Shown: positions 42,636-51,185, counted from the stretch's first letter. The stretch: 64,000 nt of DNA from Desemzia sp. RIT 804 (GCF_016892605.1 NZ_JAFEMV010000003.1:1-64000), one strand, 5' to 3'. Notes: generated by a model not told the origin, from the sequence alone. A program made the numbers and translations.

Positions 42636-42815
42636 AGAAATTCTTCCGGCAGTGGTGTTGCTTCTAGTAACCATGGGAAAGCCTGAAGCCCAAAAAGCGG
42701 GTCTTCAGGCTTGCAAGCTTCAAAAGGCAAGTAAACACTAACACGCCAACTTGCCCTAATTCACATTGCATCCTTTACATGGCTACAAGCAACACCACTG
42801 TCTCCAGAAATTTCT
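42636..42815 (+). repeat. Structured element, family 2, copy A
   Basis: A 180-bp element in which the ends pair (GCAGTGGTGTTGCTT near the start with AAGCAACACCACTG near the end) and enclose two hairpins: one at 42679-42712 (AAGCCTGAAG/CTTCAGGCTT) and one at 42726-42755 (GGCAAGT/ACTTGCC), joined by the linker CAAGCTTCAAA. Copy B at 56704 has the same plan with different stem sequences. No reading frame is present. It lies after the amidohydrolase gene. Confidence 0.8.
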
Positions 42816-42884
42816 AGAAGTTAGTATAAATCAAACTAAATTATTTCACCAACATTAAAAATCATAGAACCATTATTCGAAACA

Positions 42885-43020
42885 TGAGCGAGACAACAGT
42901 CGTTTTGGTTACTGAATATAAACAAGAACTCCCATTATGAGGAAAATGAACCTCGTAATGGGAGTTCTTGTTTATAAGTATGTTGTCAGACTTTTGGAAA
43001 ATGTTTAAAATGTAATTTAT
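42885..43020 (+). repeat. Dispersed hairpin element, family 1, copy 5 (diverged stem)
   Basis: Copy 5 starts with GAGCGAGACAACAG and keeps the element framework (CGTTTTG, ACTGAATATA, GTCAGACTTTTGGAAAATG), but the hairpin at about 42918-42974 has a new sequence: ACAAGAACTCCCATTATGAGG and its complement. The stem remains paired over about 25 bp with one G-T pair, so both arms changed together. Confidence 0.85.
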
Positions 43021-43125
43021 TTAAGAAGGCAAGACTGCTTACTTTTCCTAAGACTCATTTTGTACAGTTACGAGAAAGCAGTTTCTTAGTTGAATAAGTG
43101 AGCTGAGTGAATAGATTTTTTCGGT

Positions 43126-43983
43126 CTATTCAAATTCATCCTGATGTTCTTTAAAAAAGTCATAATAAGTACGCACATTATCCAGTTCGGTCCATTTTTT
43201 GACATCTACAGGATCGTTGTCCAAATCATAAATTTTAGCGTCTTTAAGTGCCAGCAGAAATGGTGAATGCGTAGAAATAACAAACTGGCAGCCAAAGAAA
43301 CGTGCATAATCTTCAATCAGCTGCATCAATTCCATTTGTCGCTGCGGAGAAAGACTATTTTCCGGCTCATCTAGGAGGTACAGTCCATTCTCTTCTATCT
43401 TTTCAGTAAAGTAACGAAAAGCATTTTCTCCATTGGAATATTCTCGGATATTGTCCATTAATTCATTGCGAACATATTTTGATTGTGTCTTCCTTCTTGC
43501 ATCCACCACTCTGCGGAGTTGTTCATAATCATCCAAAGATTTCATTTGAAATTTTGAATGTTTGTTTTCTAAATATTCTTCAAAAAGATTTTCTCGTTTA
43601 TCATCGATTCCCTCATTGAGATTCCGAATATTTAAAATATAATCAAACACATCATCACTTGTGATAATACGGCTATGAGCAGGAATCGTATGTCCTGTTT
43701 CTACATAGCAATAGTCCAAATAGTCTGAAAAAAAATTCGATTGATTAAATATTGCTTCTCGCTGCAGCTCTATTTTCTCTGCAATGATATTTAAAGCGGT
43801 TGTTTTGCCCGAACCGTTTCCCCCATACAAAATCGTGATCGATTCAAAATCGATTCGTTCAAAGCGATGTTTCGGCATGATTTGGAAAGGGTAGAATGAA
43901 TCATAGACTGTCCGTTTGATCGCGTTGAAAAAATCAAACTCCACTTCTGCGTCAGGAAAGGTAAAATAATCTAGATAGCTCAT
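43126..43983 (-). CDS. AAA-type ATPase (ABC-like, AAA_15/21)
   Basis: The 285-residue protein has Walker A YGGNGSGKTTAL, an ABC-like signature EYSNGENAFRYF, Walker B LYLLDEPENSLSP and the switch His in ISTHSPFLL. It is a stand-alone SMC/ABC-like ATPase, of the type found in defence and DNA-associated systems, but no partner nuclease gene is next to it. Coiled-coil-like charged helices occupy the middle (about residues 120-175). GGAGGG precedes the ATG. Role unknown. Confidence 0.82.
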   Translation of the reverse strand: MSYLDYFTFPDAEVEFDFFNAIKRTVYDSFYPFQIMPKHRFERIDFESITILYGGNGSGKTTALNIIAEKIELQREAIFNQSNFFSDYLDYCYVETGHTIPAHSRIITSDDVFDYILNIRNLNEGIDDKRENLFEEYLENKHSKFQMKSLDDYEQLRRVVDARRKTQSKYVRNELMDNIREYSNGENAFRYFTEKIEENGLYLLDEPENSLSPQRQMELMQLIEDYARFFGCQFVISTHSPFLLALKDAKIYDLDNDPVDVKKWTELDNVRTYYDFFKEHQDEFE

Positions 43984-44003
43984 AGCTATTCCCTCCTCTT
44001 ATG

Positions 44004-44039
44004 TAAAAAAATCTCAACGAAACCAGTCCGCTGAGATTC
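44004..44039 (-). terminator. Terminator of ddh
   Basis: AATCTCA and TGAGATT form a stem and the leftward strand continues with seven T. It lies between ddh and the ATPase gene. Confidence 0.75.
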
Positions 44040-44047
44040 TATTCTTT

Positions 44048-45019
44048 TTAAAGCAATTCTCTTCGCAGTTGTTCTCCAGTTTTAGGAGAAAGATATGCCG
44101 GTGCAATATCAAAGACTGTCTTAGCTCCGTATTGTCCTTCTTGAGCTAGACGATGTGCTGCTCGCGCATAAGCAATCGCTGCGGCTGCCGTGAATTGAGG
44201 ATTGCTTTCTAATTCCAAATTAAATTCGAAAACGGCCATATTTTCAGCATCTGTATATCCGCGACGGATCACACGACCACCATGCGGCATACCGGTATGC
44301 TGTTGGTTGAATTCAGCTTCATTCATGAAGTGTACTTCTGTTTCATAGCCTTCAAAATAGTCTTTCATAGTGGAGATAGTTTCTGTAATGTTCTCTTGAT
44401 CTGCACCTTCATCCGCAACTACATAACAAACACGTTTGTGTGAGGATGTCTTTGTATAAGAAACTTCTTTTCCATCTTTGATTTTGGAGATCAGTTCATC
44501 ATTTGGAATCGTGTATTGCACACCCCTTTTAACTCCATCTACGCGTCTAATCGCATCACTATGCCCTTGGCTGACCCCTTTACCCCAGAAAGTATACGTA
44601 TCTCCTTTTGGCAATACCGCTTCAGCTACCAAACGATTCAATGAAAAGAGACCTGGATCCCATCCCGTTGCGATCACTCCAACGTTATTGTTCGCAAGAG
44701 CAACTTCATTGATGCTGTCAAAGTGAGCTGGGATCTCTCCATGATTGTCGTAACTGTTTACTGTCGTAAAGTCTTTTTGCAATTCAGGGGCTTGTTCCGG
44801 AATATCTGAACGTGATCCTCCACAAAGGACCAATACATCGATTTTATCTTTAAATTGTTGGATGTCGTCTAAGTGATAGACTGCTGATTCGCTGGTTACT
44901 TGAGCAGGATTTCTTCTTGAAAAAATCCCTAATAATTCCATGTCTGGGTTAAGCTTTAACTCCGTTTCGACACCTTTACCTAAATTTCCATAGCCTACAA
45001 TACCGATTTTGATCGTCAT
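44048..45019 (-). CDS. ddh: meso-Diaminopimelate D-dehydrogenase
   Basis: The 323-residue protein has the N-terminal NADP motif GIVGYGNLGKGVE and the substrate-domain stretches TGWDPGLFSLNR and FWGKGVSQGHSDAIRRVDGV, diagnostic of diaminopimelate dehydrogenase. It reduces tetrahydrodipicolinate directly to meso-diaminopimelate with ammonia and NADPH, a one-step route to lysine and peptidoglycan precursor. AAGGGA precedes the ATG, with a TATAAT box upstream (about 45073). Monocistronic. Confidence 0.93.
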   Translation of the reverse strand: MTIKIGIVGYGNLGKGVETELKLNPDMELLGIFSRRNPAQVTSESAVYHLDDIQQFKDKIDVLVLCGGSRSDIPEQAPELQKDFTTVNSYDNHGEIPAHFDSINEVALANNNVGVIATGWDPGLFSLNRLVAEAVLPKGDTYTFWGKGVSQGHSDAIRRVDGVKRGVQYTIPNDELISKIKDGKEVSYTKTSSHKRVCYVVADEGADQENITETISTMKDYFEGYETEVHFMNEAEFNQQHTGMPHGGRVIRRGYTDAENMAVFEFNLELESNPQFTAAAAIAYARAAHRLAQEGQYGAKTVFDIAPAYLSPKTGEQLRRELL

Positions 45020-45130
45020 TCTGTTTCTCCCTTCGAAACTTACATGTTTTTTGACTTATCCTATTGTTTATTATAGCTAAAATACCAGCTGTATGGACAG
45101 AAAAAACACAAATAATCTGTTCAGTATCGG

Positions 45131-45502
45131 TCAGCTTTTGGCTTTATTCAAATTATCTTTCACACGTGTTTTCACTATTTGTCGAATCAAGTCATACGGA
45201 ATAGGCTTTGAGAGTGGAAACTGGACCGACCCTTTAGCATACTTATAGTTTTTTAGTTGTTCTTCAAATTTAGAAATGCCACTTGGAGTTGGATAGAAAC
45301 CAATGTGTTTTTTATACGCTGCAAAGTGAACTAATATACCATTAAACGAAAAAGTAGGCATACCATAACTGATTTTTTCCTGTATCTCCGGAGCTTCTTC
45401 CTTCACAATAGACCGTATTTTCTGCATAATCTCTTGCACTTCTTTCGGAAACCCCTGTATATATTCTTCAACTGTTGTTGGACTTTTTTCAGATTCTATC
45501 AA
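45131..45502 (-). CDS. DUF1801 (YdhG-type) protein
   Basis: The 123-residue protein has the DUF1801 plan: TTVEEYIQGFPKEVQEIMQKIR, then APEIQEKISYGMPTFSFNG, HIGFYPTPSGI and a C-terminal IRQIVKTRVKDN. The related Bacillus YdhG is described as an iron-handling protein, but this subgroup is wide. The TTG at 45502 follows AGAGGGG; the longer frame contains the promoter TATAAT (about 45562). A second DUF1801 gene is at 55171. Confidence 0.78.
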   Translation of the reverse strand: MIESEKSPTTVEEYIQGFPKEVQEIMQKIRSIVKEEAPEIQEKISYGMPTFSFNGILVHFAAYKKHIGFYPTPSGISKFEEQLKNYKYAKGSVQFPLSKPIPYDLIRQIVKTRVKDNLNKAKS

Positions 45503-45638
45503 AATGACCCCTCTTTTCTTTAACGTTGCGGTAATGATATTGTACAATTATCTAGTGCATTATAAAAGCGATGTTCTTTCCTTATACCTCACTGCTTTCA
45601 TTTGTAAGAATATCTTAGTTAAAGTAATTCAAATAAAT

Positions 45639-45702
45639 AAAATATGCCTAATGTAGGCTTCAGTATATAATACTGTAAGTACTTTAGGCATATTTTATTT
45701 TT
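45639..45702. terminator. Long bidirectional hairpin terminator
   Basis: AAAATATGCCTAA pairs with TTAGGCATATTTT, enclosing a second imperfect stem. T runs on both sides. On the leftward side it ends whatever reads from the mazF remnant. Confidence 0.7.
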
Positions 45703-45750
45703 AGTTATTGTTGAGTCTAGTTTGTTAATAGCAGGCTTCCTAAATAAGGC

Positions 45751-46032
45751 TTAGATTTTAAAAGAAAAGTTATACATAAACATCTGTACTATATGGTAGA
45801 AGCTTTCTTCTACAAGACTGTCTACAAATTGAATATTTCGGTTTTCCTGTTCAGTGTAATCTAGTGAAAACACTTGATTGGTATTCACTTTACTAACAGC
45901 AGTTCTGCTAGCATGCAACTTATTTGATGAAATCGGAATAAAAAAAGTTTTTTCTTTTTCTGTTGTGGTAATCGGACAAACGATAACACCCTTTACATAG
46001 ATGAATTTTTTAGTTCTAAATCCTCTATTGTA
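45751..46032 (-). pseudogene. MazF/PemK-like toxin remnant, N-terminus missing
   Basis: An open frame of about 93 codons with no start codon reads VKGVIVCPITTTEKEKTFF, later VNTNQVFSLDYTEQENRN and IQFVDSLVEESFYHIVQM. This matches the second half of MazF/PemK endoribonucleases (V-C-P-I-T strand, then the Q-V-x-S-L-D and R-N-x-x-F-V-D region). The first 30 or so residues, with the catalytic Arg loop, are absent: a TAG stands just upstream. No antitoxin gene is adjacent. It was missed by start-based ORF calling. I infer a dead toxin gene. Confidence 0.6.
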
Positions 46033-46054
46033 CTATATGCATTTTCTTCGTTCT

Positions 46055-46633
46055 TTATTTTAATCTAAGATACTCTGCTGCAGCTTGGACTTCAATTGGA
46101 GTGACTTCATGTCCAGTGTCCAACATTTTCAATTCAGTTGCTGGAAATTGTTCTGTCAGTTGTTTCGCTAGCTTCATTACATCTCCAGGTACAGAAAGTG
46201 GATCATTTGCTCCAACAGTTAGGAAGATTCGGCTGCTTGATCTTTTTTCAAAAGTGTAATCTAAATTCGATGGGTGCAACAATACAATGCTTTCGGCAAT
46301 ATCTGGACGTTTTTCCAACAATCCTAAAATAAAGTTAGCTCCGTTGGAATAGCCAATAAAAGTAATTTTTGCATTTACGGGTTTGACAGAATCCCAAAGA
46401 GTTAAAAACTCATCAACTTTCTCGTTAAAATTGTCACTTTGAAGTTTTCGATCAACTAAAGGCTTGAAGAATCTTCTGTTTTCGCCAGTTCCTTCATCAC
46501 CGACAAAACTAATGACGGAAGCATTCGGATCGATATCGCCTGTAACAGCTAATAAACTATATTCATTACCTCCAGTTCCATGAAACAACACAAAAAATTC
46601 CTTTGCAGAAGCGGGTATGCTAATATATTTCAT
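46055..46633 (-). CDS. Alpha/beta hydrolase (MhqD-like carboxylesterase)
   Basis: The 192-residue enzyme has oxyanion loop LFHGTGGNEYSLL, nucleophile elbow GYSNGANFIL, the catalytic Asp in GANDPLSVP and the His in DTGHEVT. Length and sequence fit the phospholipase/carboxylesterase group that includes Bacillus MhqD. It is divergent, 46 bases apart, from a two-domain VOC dioxygenase gene, the same combination as in Bacillus quinone/catechol-stress operons (mhqNOD, mhqA). Substrate specificity is not known. Confidence 0.82.
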   Translation of the reverse strand: MKYISIPASAKEFFVLFHGTGGNEYSLLAVTGDIDPNASVISFVGDEGTGENRRFFKPLVDRKLQSDNFNEKVDEFLTLWDSVKPVNAKITFIGYSNGANFILGLLEKRPDIAESIVLLHPSNLDYTFEKRSSSRIFLTVGANDPLSVPGDVMKLAKQLTEQFPATELKMLDTGHEVTPIEVQAAAEYLRLK

Positions 46634-46679
46634 AAGAAGTTCTCTCCAATCATTATCTTAAAGGATGTGCTAAGTCACC

Positions 46680-47645
46680 ATGATGAATCATTCAATTATC
46701 CACCACGTTTCTGTTATTAACAGAGACATTGAGAAATCCTTCCAATTTTATCATAATATACTTGGATTGGATTTACTATTGAAAACTGTGAATCAAGACG
46801 ATATCGAAATGTACCATTTATTTTTCTCCGATACTACAGGCAGACCTGGTACAGAATTTACAATTTTTCAAATGACAAGCGGCGCTGATAAAACATTTGG
46901 TACAAATTCTATTGAACGGACTATTTTTGCAGTTCCTTCTGTAGCGGCCCTTAACTTTTGGGAAAAACGGTTGAATGAGTATGGTTTGTTTAATTGTGAA
47001 ATTGAAGACTACAACAACTCTAAAATCTTACGCTTTGAAGATTACGATGGTGTTCAATTAGGATTAGTTCCTCTTAAAAATGCTGACAACTTAACTGATT
47101 ATTCCGGAAGAGTAACAACAGATATCTCCCTTGAAAATGCTATTGTTGGAATTGACTCTGTTCATTTAAGAGTGCGTTATTCTCTTGCTACAACAACTAT
47201 CCTCCAACAATTCTTTGATCTTTCTCTCACCAAAACTATTCACCATGGTGATTTAACAGCGACTGTTTTGTCAAAAGAAGATAGTTTCTTAGACCAAGAA
47301 ATCCATGTGATCGAAGACAAAAAGAATCCGCTGGAAGTTTTAGGTATCGGCGGAACTCACCATATTGCGTTATCTGTCAGCAATAATACTGAGTTAAAAG
47401 AAGTCGAAGAATTGGTGGTCGATAAGAACTTCATGAATTCCGGTATTAAAAATCGCGAATTTTTCTATTCTCTGTACTTTAGAGAACCCAATAATATTTT
47501 GATCGAAGTGGCTACTGAAGAAGTTGCACTTGATAAAGCCTCACAGGAGTCCTTTGAAGGTGTTGAATTTGACGCTGTTCCGTTAGCACTTCCTAATTTT
47601 TTAGAACCACGAAGAGCATTTATTGAAAGTAACTTATTCAAATAA
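46680..47645 (+). CDS. Ring-cleaving dioxygenase-like VOC protein (MhqA/MhqO type)
   Basis: The 321-residue protein has two VOC domains. The first starts with IHHVSVINRDIEKSFQFY, the second with THHIALSVSNN, supplying two His of a metal site, and the Glu ligand in NNILIEVATE. This matches the MhqA/MhqO group of putative ring-cleaving dioxygenases. With the divergent MhqD-like hydrolase it suggests quinone or catechol detoxification. The ribosome binding site is weak: AAGGA is 14 nt before the ATG. No MarR-type regulator is adjacent. Confidence 0.82.
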   Translation: MMNHSIIHHVSVINRDIEKSFQFYHNILGLDLLLKTVNQDDIEMYHLFFSDTTGRPGTEFTIFQMTSGADKTFGTNSIERTIFAVPSVAALNFWEKRLNEYGLFNCEIEDYNNSKILRFEDYDGVQLGLVPLKNADNLTDYSGRVTTDISLENAIVGIDSVHLRVRYSLATTTILQQFFDLSLTKTIHHGDLTATVLSKEDSFLDQEIHVIEDKKNPLEVLGIGGTHHIALSVSNNTELKEVEELVVDKNFMNSGIKNREFFYSLYFREPNNILIEVATEEVALDKASQESFEGVEFDAVPLALPNFLEPRRAFIESNLFK

Positions 47646-47716
47646 ATCCTTCTTTCTGAACAAAGTAAGATCAACCTAAAACAGTTAGTCTTATCTGAAC
47701 TAAAAAATAACCCGAT

Positions 47717-47760
47717 AAAATGAAATACTGTCCAATACAAAGATGGTATTTCATTTATTT
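47717..47760 (+). terminator. Rho-independent terminator
   Basis: AAATGAAATAC pairs with GTATTTCATTT around a 17-nt loop. It ends the VOC dioxygenase gene. Confidence 0.8.
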
Positions 47761-48044
47761 ATATTTTTGATGCCTTCTTTTACGCTTATGCTTATTCAAT
47801 TGTTACGAAAATCCAAAATATCTTCATCTATTTTGGAACCTCTCAAATAAGTGCCTTTATTCACAATTAAAATTATGTTATTATATGTTTGTAATAAAGA
47901 TACGCGTTCTAACTTCCCCTTGAAATTGAACGTCTTATCCTAAGACAAGTTCATTGTTGAGCAACCGTTAAAAGTTACTCAATAAGAGTTTGTTTTGTTT
48001 ATAGAGTTATTCTTTTAAATTATTTTGGAAAAGAGGACAAATAA
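47761..48044. other. Gene-free spacer upstream of the YbaN gene
   Basis: AT-rich, with no frame of note. -10-like boxes (TATTAT, TATATG near 47880) suggest a promoter and a leader of about 150 nt, but a clear -35 at proper spacing was not found. A partial inverted repeat TTGAGCAACCGTTAAAAG/GTTACTCAA lies near 47957-47981. Confidence 0.35.
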
Positions 48045-48404
48045 GTGAAACGAATACTGTTGATGTCTGTCGGCTTTATGTCATTTGGCCTAGGTTCAAT
48101 TGGGGTTCTTCTTCCAGTCTTGCCTACTACACCATTTCTACTATTGAGCGCTTTTTGTTTTACTCGAAGCTCAAAACGTTTTGACATCTGGCTTAGACAA
48201 ACTCGACTATATCGTGTCTATATAGCTGATTACATGGAGACACGCTCTATTCCTATGAAGCGCAAATGGAAGATTTTGCTCAATATTTATCTCTTAATGA
48301 GCTTTTCTATATTTTTCGCACCTTTACTCCCAGTAAAAATAGGATTAGCTGTATTAACAGCTGGTATCACATTTTACTTATTTGCTATTATTCCAAGTTA
48401 CTAA
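48045..48404 (+). CDS. YbaN/DUF454 membrane protein
   Basis: The 119-residue protein has the DUF454 signature GSIGVLLPVLPTTPFLLLSAFCFTR split over its first membrane hairpin, followed by the charged stretch RQTRLYRVYIADYMETRSIPMKRK and two further segments. The family function is unknown. It starts at GTG 48045 with AAAAGAGGA upstream, and ends at a strong terminator. Monocistronic. Confidence 0.88.
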   Translation: MKRILLMSVGFMSFGLGSIGVLLPVLPTTPFLLLSAFCFTRSSKRFDIWLRQTRLYRVYIADYMETRSIPMKRKWKILLNIYLLMSFSIFFAPLLPVKIGLAVLTAGITFYLFAIIPSY

Positions 48405-48423
48405 AGAAGGCTCTATTCTAAGT

Positions 48424-48473
48424 AAATCCCCCAAAAGTTAGACTGTTATTTCTAACTTTTGGAGGATTTTTAT
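48424..48473 (+). terminator. Rho-independent terminator
   Basis: AAATCC(CC)CCAAAAGTTAGA pairs with TCTAACTTTTGGAGGATTT, followed by T run. It ends the YbaN gene. Confidence 0.88.
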
Positions 48474-48534
48474 CTTATTAAGCTTCTTAAACTTCAACTC
48501 TTAGGAAAAAAACGTTTATTTAATCGAAATAACC

Positions 48535-48563
48535 TTGTAATCATAAATCGAACTCTATAGTAT
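48535..48563 (+). promoter_or_regulatory. Promoter of the HEAT-repeat gene
   Basis: TTGTAA (48535-48540), a 17-nt spacer and TAGTAT (48558-48563) stand 38 bases before the ATG. Confidence 0.55.
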
Positions 48564-48601
48564 GAACTTTAAGACCAGAAACAGAAAGAGGCAACGTTAT
48601 T

Positions 48602-49048
48602 ATGAAAATCATTCAAGCAGAACCAGCTAATATAGAAGAATTAAAAATCAAAGCAAATACAAAAGACAATTGGAAAATCAGAATGGAAGCTGTAAAAGAA
48701 TTGGCAAAGTATGACTGCCAAAAATCAAGATATATCTTAACTAAACTAGCAACTAGCGACCGCGTTTTTGCAGTCAAAGAAGCTGCTTTTTATGCTGCAC
48801 GTTTCATGGGTGTTACTGAGAAAGGCGTGCCATTGGCAACACCAAGAAAAAAATTAGGTTACACCGGAAAAGCTTATGCGAAAATCTTTGCCCGCGTGAA
48901 AAGAGATACGCAAATGGAAGAATTTGATCTAGCTGTTTTTAAAAAGCAATTCCAAGTTGTCTCTCCAGAAATGTATGATGTGATGCAATACGAAAAACAA
49001 GATGACTTTGATGTATGGATCGCTGATTCTTATGCGAATTTACGCTAA
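48602..49048 (+). CDS. HEAT-repeat protein
   Basis: The 148-residue soluble protein has one to two HEAT-like helical repeats (WKIRMEAVKELAKYDCQK, then RVFAVKEAAFYAARFMG), followed by a basic stretch (ATPRKKLGYTGKAYAKI) and an acidic C-terminus. HEAT repeats mediate protein binding; no partner is apparent. AGAGG lies 10 nt before the ATG. Bounded by its own promoter and terminator, so monocistronic. Confidence 0.75.
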   Translation: MKIIQAEPANIEELKIKANTKDNWKIRMEAVKELAKYDCQKSRYILTKLATSDRVFAVKEAAFYAARFMGVTEKGVPLATPRKKLGYTGKAYAKIFARVKRDTQMEEFDLAVFKKQFQVVSPEMYDVMQYEKQDDFDVWIADSYANLR

Positions 49049-49064
49049 TTCTTAATTTAACATG

Positions 49065-49104
49065 AAAATCACTCACCATTACTTAATGGTGAGTGATTTT
49101 TTAT
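49065..49104 (+). terminator. Rho-independent terminator
   Basis: AAAATCACTCACCATT pairs perfectly with AATGGTGAGTGATTTT, followed by TTATT. It ends the HEAT-repeat gene. Confidence 0.92.
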
Positions 49105-49251
49105 TGTATATTATTTAAAATCTTGCATAGGTGTGTCTAACAGGTGTCGATACAGAATGGTGTCTCTCTCTTCTTCTCAATACAAAATCCCTGTTATTCT
49201 TAAAATCAGCGTTTCAAATAAAGAAACTACGCGCTATCAAGCTCCCCTTAA

Positions 49252-49280
49252 TTTGTAACCGATTACCATTAGTGAGATAA
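49252..49280 (+). promoter_or_regulatory. Promoter of the ceo gene
   Basis: TTGTAA (49252-49257), 17-nt spacer, GATAAT (49275-49280), about 55 bases before the ATG. Confidence 0.55.
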
Positions 49281-49335
49281 TAAGGTGTTGTGTCCTGCTT
49301 TTTTGTTCATAACGAATATATAGGGGGTTAGGAAT

Positions 49336-50361
49336 ATGAAACATGAACCAAAGAAAACTTTCGGATTCGTCAACAGTCACAAAGCTGGTGAAAAACGGAT
49401 TGCCTTGCTACCTAAAGATGTTGCACATATACAGCATCGTGAAAGCTTATTTTTTGAAAGAGGTTACGGAAGCGCTTTAAATATTTCTGATATGGAATAT
49501 GCTGCCTTAGGCTGTCAAATCGTTTCGAGGGAAACGGCTTTAGAACAAGATATCATTTGTGATCCTAAAATTGGAGATGCTGACTTTTTAAAGGATTTGC
49601 AACCAGGGCAAACGCTATTTGGGTGGGTCCATGCTGTTCAAAGTAAAGAAGTGACCGATATCTTGATAGCTAATGAATTATCTGCGTATGCTTGGGAAGA
49701 TATGTATGAAGATAATCGTCACTCTTATTGGCGCAACAATGAACTCGCTGGTGAAGCAGCAGTTATGCATGCTTATCAATTAAATGGCCTGATGCCTTAC
49801 GATACAAAAGTCGCACTTATCGGTCGCGGCAATACGGCACGAGGTGCTCAACGTATTTTAACTAGTCTAGGCGCAGACGTACACGTTTACAATCGCCAAC
49901 AAGAAGGACTATTCCGAAAAGAAATGGCTGAATTTGACGTTATCGTCAATGCAGTTTTGTGGGATACTACTCGTACAGATCATCTTGTTTATCGATCCGA
50001 TTTGAAAAAACTTAAACCCGGTTCAATGATTGTCGATGTCAGTTGTGATGGACACGGCGCTATTGAAACAACAACTCCCACTTCTCTAATGAATCCAACT
50101 TATGAAATAGACAACGTGATCCATTATGCGGTCGATCATACTCCGACTATTTTTTACCGTTCTTCTTCAAGTGCCATTTCAAATGAAACCGTTAAATATA
50201 TCGATGACTTAATTGAAAACCGTCCCAACTTTATTCTAGAAGACGCATTGATCCTAGAACGGGGGCATGTGATGGATGAACGAATCAATCTATTTCAAAA
50301 TAGACCTGAATCAACTCCATTACTAAAAACTGACAGACAAGATCCTGCTCCAACCATTTAA
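49336..50361 (+). CDS. ceo: N5-(carboxyethyl)ornithine synthase
   Basis: The 341-residue protein is related to alanine dehydrogenase/transhydrogenase. It starts with HKAGEKRIALLPKDV, has the NADP Rossmann loop VALIGRGNTARGAQRIL and the later VDVSCDGHGAIETTTPT. This shortened form matches N5-(carboxyethyl)ornithine synthase of Lactococcus, which condenses pyruvate with the side-chain amine of ornithine (or lysine) using NADPH. The metabolic purpose is poorly understood. Monocistronic, with own promoter and terminator. An alanine-dehydrogenase-like or other opine-type reaction is the alternative. Confidence 0.82.
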   Translation: MKHEPKKTFGFVNSHKAGEKRIALLPKDVAHIQHRESLFFERGYGSALNISDMEYAALGCQIVSRETALEQDIICDPKIGDADFLKDLQPGQTLFGWVHAVQSKEVTDILIANELSAYAWEDMYEDNRHSYWRNNELAGEAAVMHAYQLNGLMPYDTKVALIGRGNTARGAQRILTSLGADVHVYNRQQEGLFRKEMAEFDVIVNAVLWDTTRTDHLVYRSDLKKLKPGSMIVDVSCDGHGAIETTTPTSLMNPTYEIDNVIHYAVDHTPTIFYRSSSSAISNETVKYIDDLIENRPNFILEDALILERGHVMDERINLFQNRPESTPLLKTDRQDPAPTI

Positions 50362-50378
50362 TGAATTGCTAAATAACT

Positions 50379-50433
50379 AATGAGCTGATGTGTATTCTGA
50401 CTATTGAAGAATACATACCAGCTCATTTTTTTC
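50379..50433 (+). terminator. Rho-independent terminator
   Basis: ATGAGCTG pairs with CAGCTCAT and an inner TGTATTC with GAATACA, followed by seven T. It ends the ceo gene. Confidence 0.88.
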
Positions 50434-50468
50434 TGTCTCTCCACCACTCTTTATTTCCGATTAATCTC

Positions 50469-51185
50469 CTAGGCTTCCAAATCAAAAACTGGGTTGGATT
50501 TTCTTAAAGTCATGACTTTGCTTTCAATTTGAAAATAAGTATCTACTAAATTTTTTAATTCTTCCACGGCTTTTTCAGCTCGCTGATGCTGCTCAGGATT
50601 CATAGATTCAATAACCAATACCGCGTCACTAGTGTTTTCAGTTAACATCGTACGTTGAGCTTCTCTCCAGTTCCAACATCTACAAATAGCCCCTTCATCA
50701 TCACCATAAATGATTTCTTCAGGTAATGCAGGTGCGTCTTTTTCAGCTCCTAATGGTAAGAAGCGCTCTCCGCCCTTTGCCTTACTAAGGTACAAATCTC
50801 CCACAATTGTTTGGATATCTTCTCCCCCACAAGGCAGACCATACTTCAAGGAAATACTGTTGTAAATGTCTACCAATGGGTTGATTGGATGGAAGTCTCT
50901 TTCTTGCTCTACACGTTTCAATAAAGCTTCAATGGAAGAACGAGCTCCTTTTTTCGTTTTAAATTGACTAAAAGCTTCGCGCCACTCTTGAATGACACTG
51001 TTTTTGCTGAATGTTTCTTCAGTTAAAAACTTTTTAGCTTCTTCTTTTCCAGCCCTCAATAAATCAATAAAATAACCTTCATCTTCTTGAGGTGTATGAT
51101 TATCGATTCCTTTCACAACCAATACATTTATACGAGCTTCGGGAAATGTATCCCAAAATTCTCTTTCAACAACAAAACGTTTCAT
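50469..51185 (-). CDS. B3/4-domain protein (PheRS-beta editing-like)
   Basis: The 238-residue protein is a stand-alone B3/4 domain related to the editing region of phenylalanyl-tRNA synthetase beta. Seen are GARSSIEALLKRV, HPINPLVDIYNSISLKYGLPCGGED and AICRCWNWREAQRTML. Such proteins are thought to remove wrongly charged amino acids or to act on related compounds. ATG 51185 overlaps the PaiA stop (ATGA) and follows AAGGAG by 8 nt. It is the third gene of the MarR-PaiA operon. Confidence 0.85.
   Translation of the reverse strand: MKRFVVEREFWDTFPEARINVLVVKGIDNHTPQEDEGYFIDLLRAGKEEAKKFLTEETFSKNSVIQEWREAFSQFKTKKGARSSIEALLKRVEQERDFHPINPLVDIYNSISLKYGLPCGGEDIQTIVGDLYLSKAKGGERFLPLGAEKDAPALPEEIIYGDDEGAICRCWNWREAQRTMLTENTSDAVLVIESMNPEQHQRAEKAVEELKNLVDTYFQIESKVMTLRKSNPVFDLEA

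Noticed and set aside
43126-43983. Two-gene defence system based on the AAA ATPase
   Set aside because: Neighbours are ddh and repeat elements; no nuclease, reverse transcriptase or other effector gene is adjacent.
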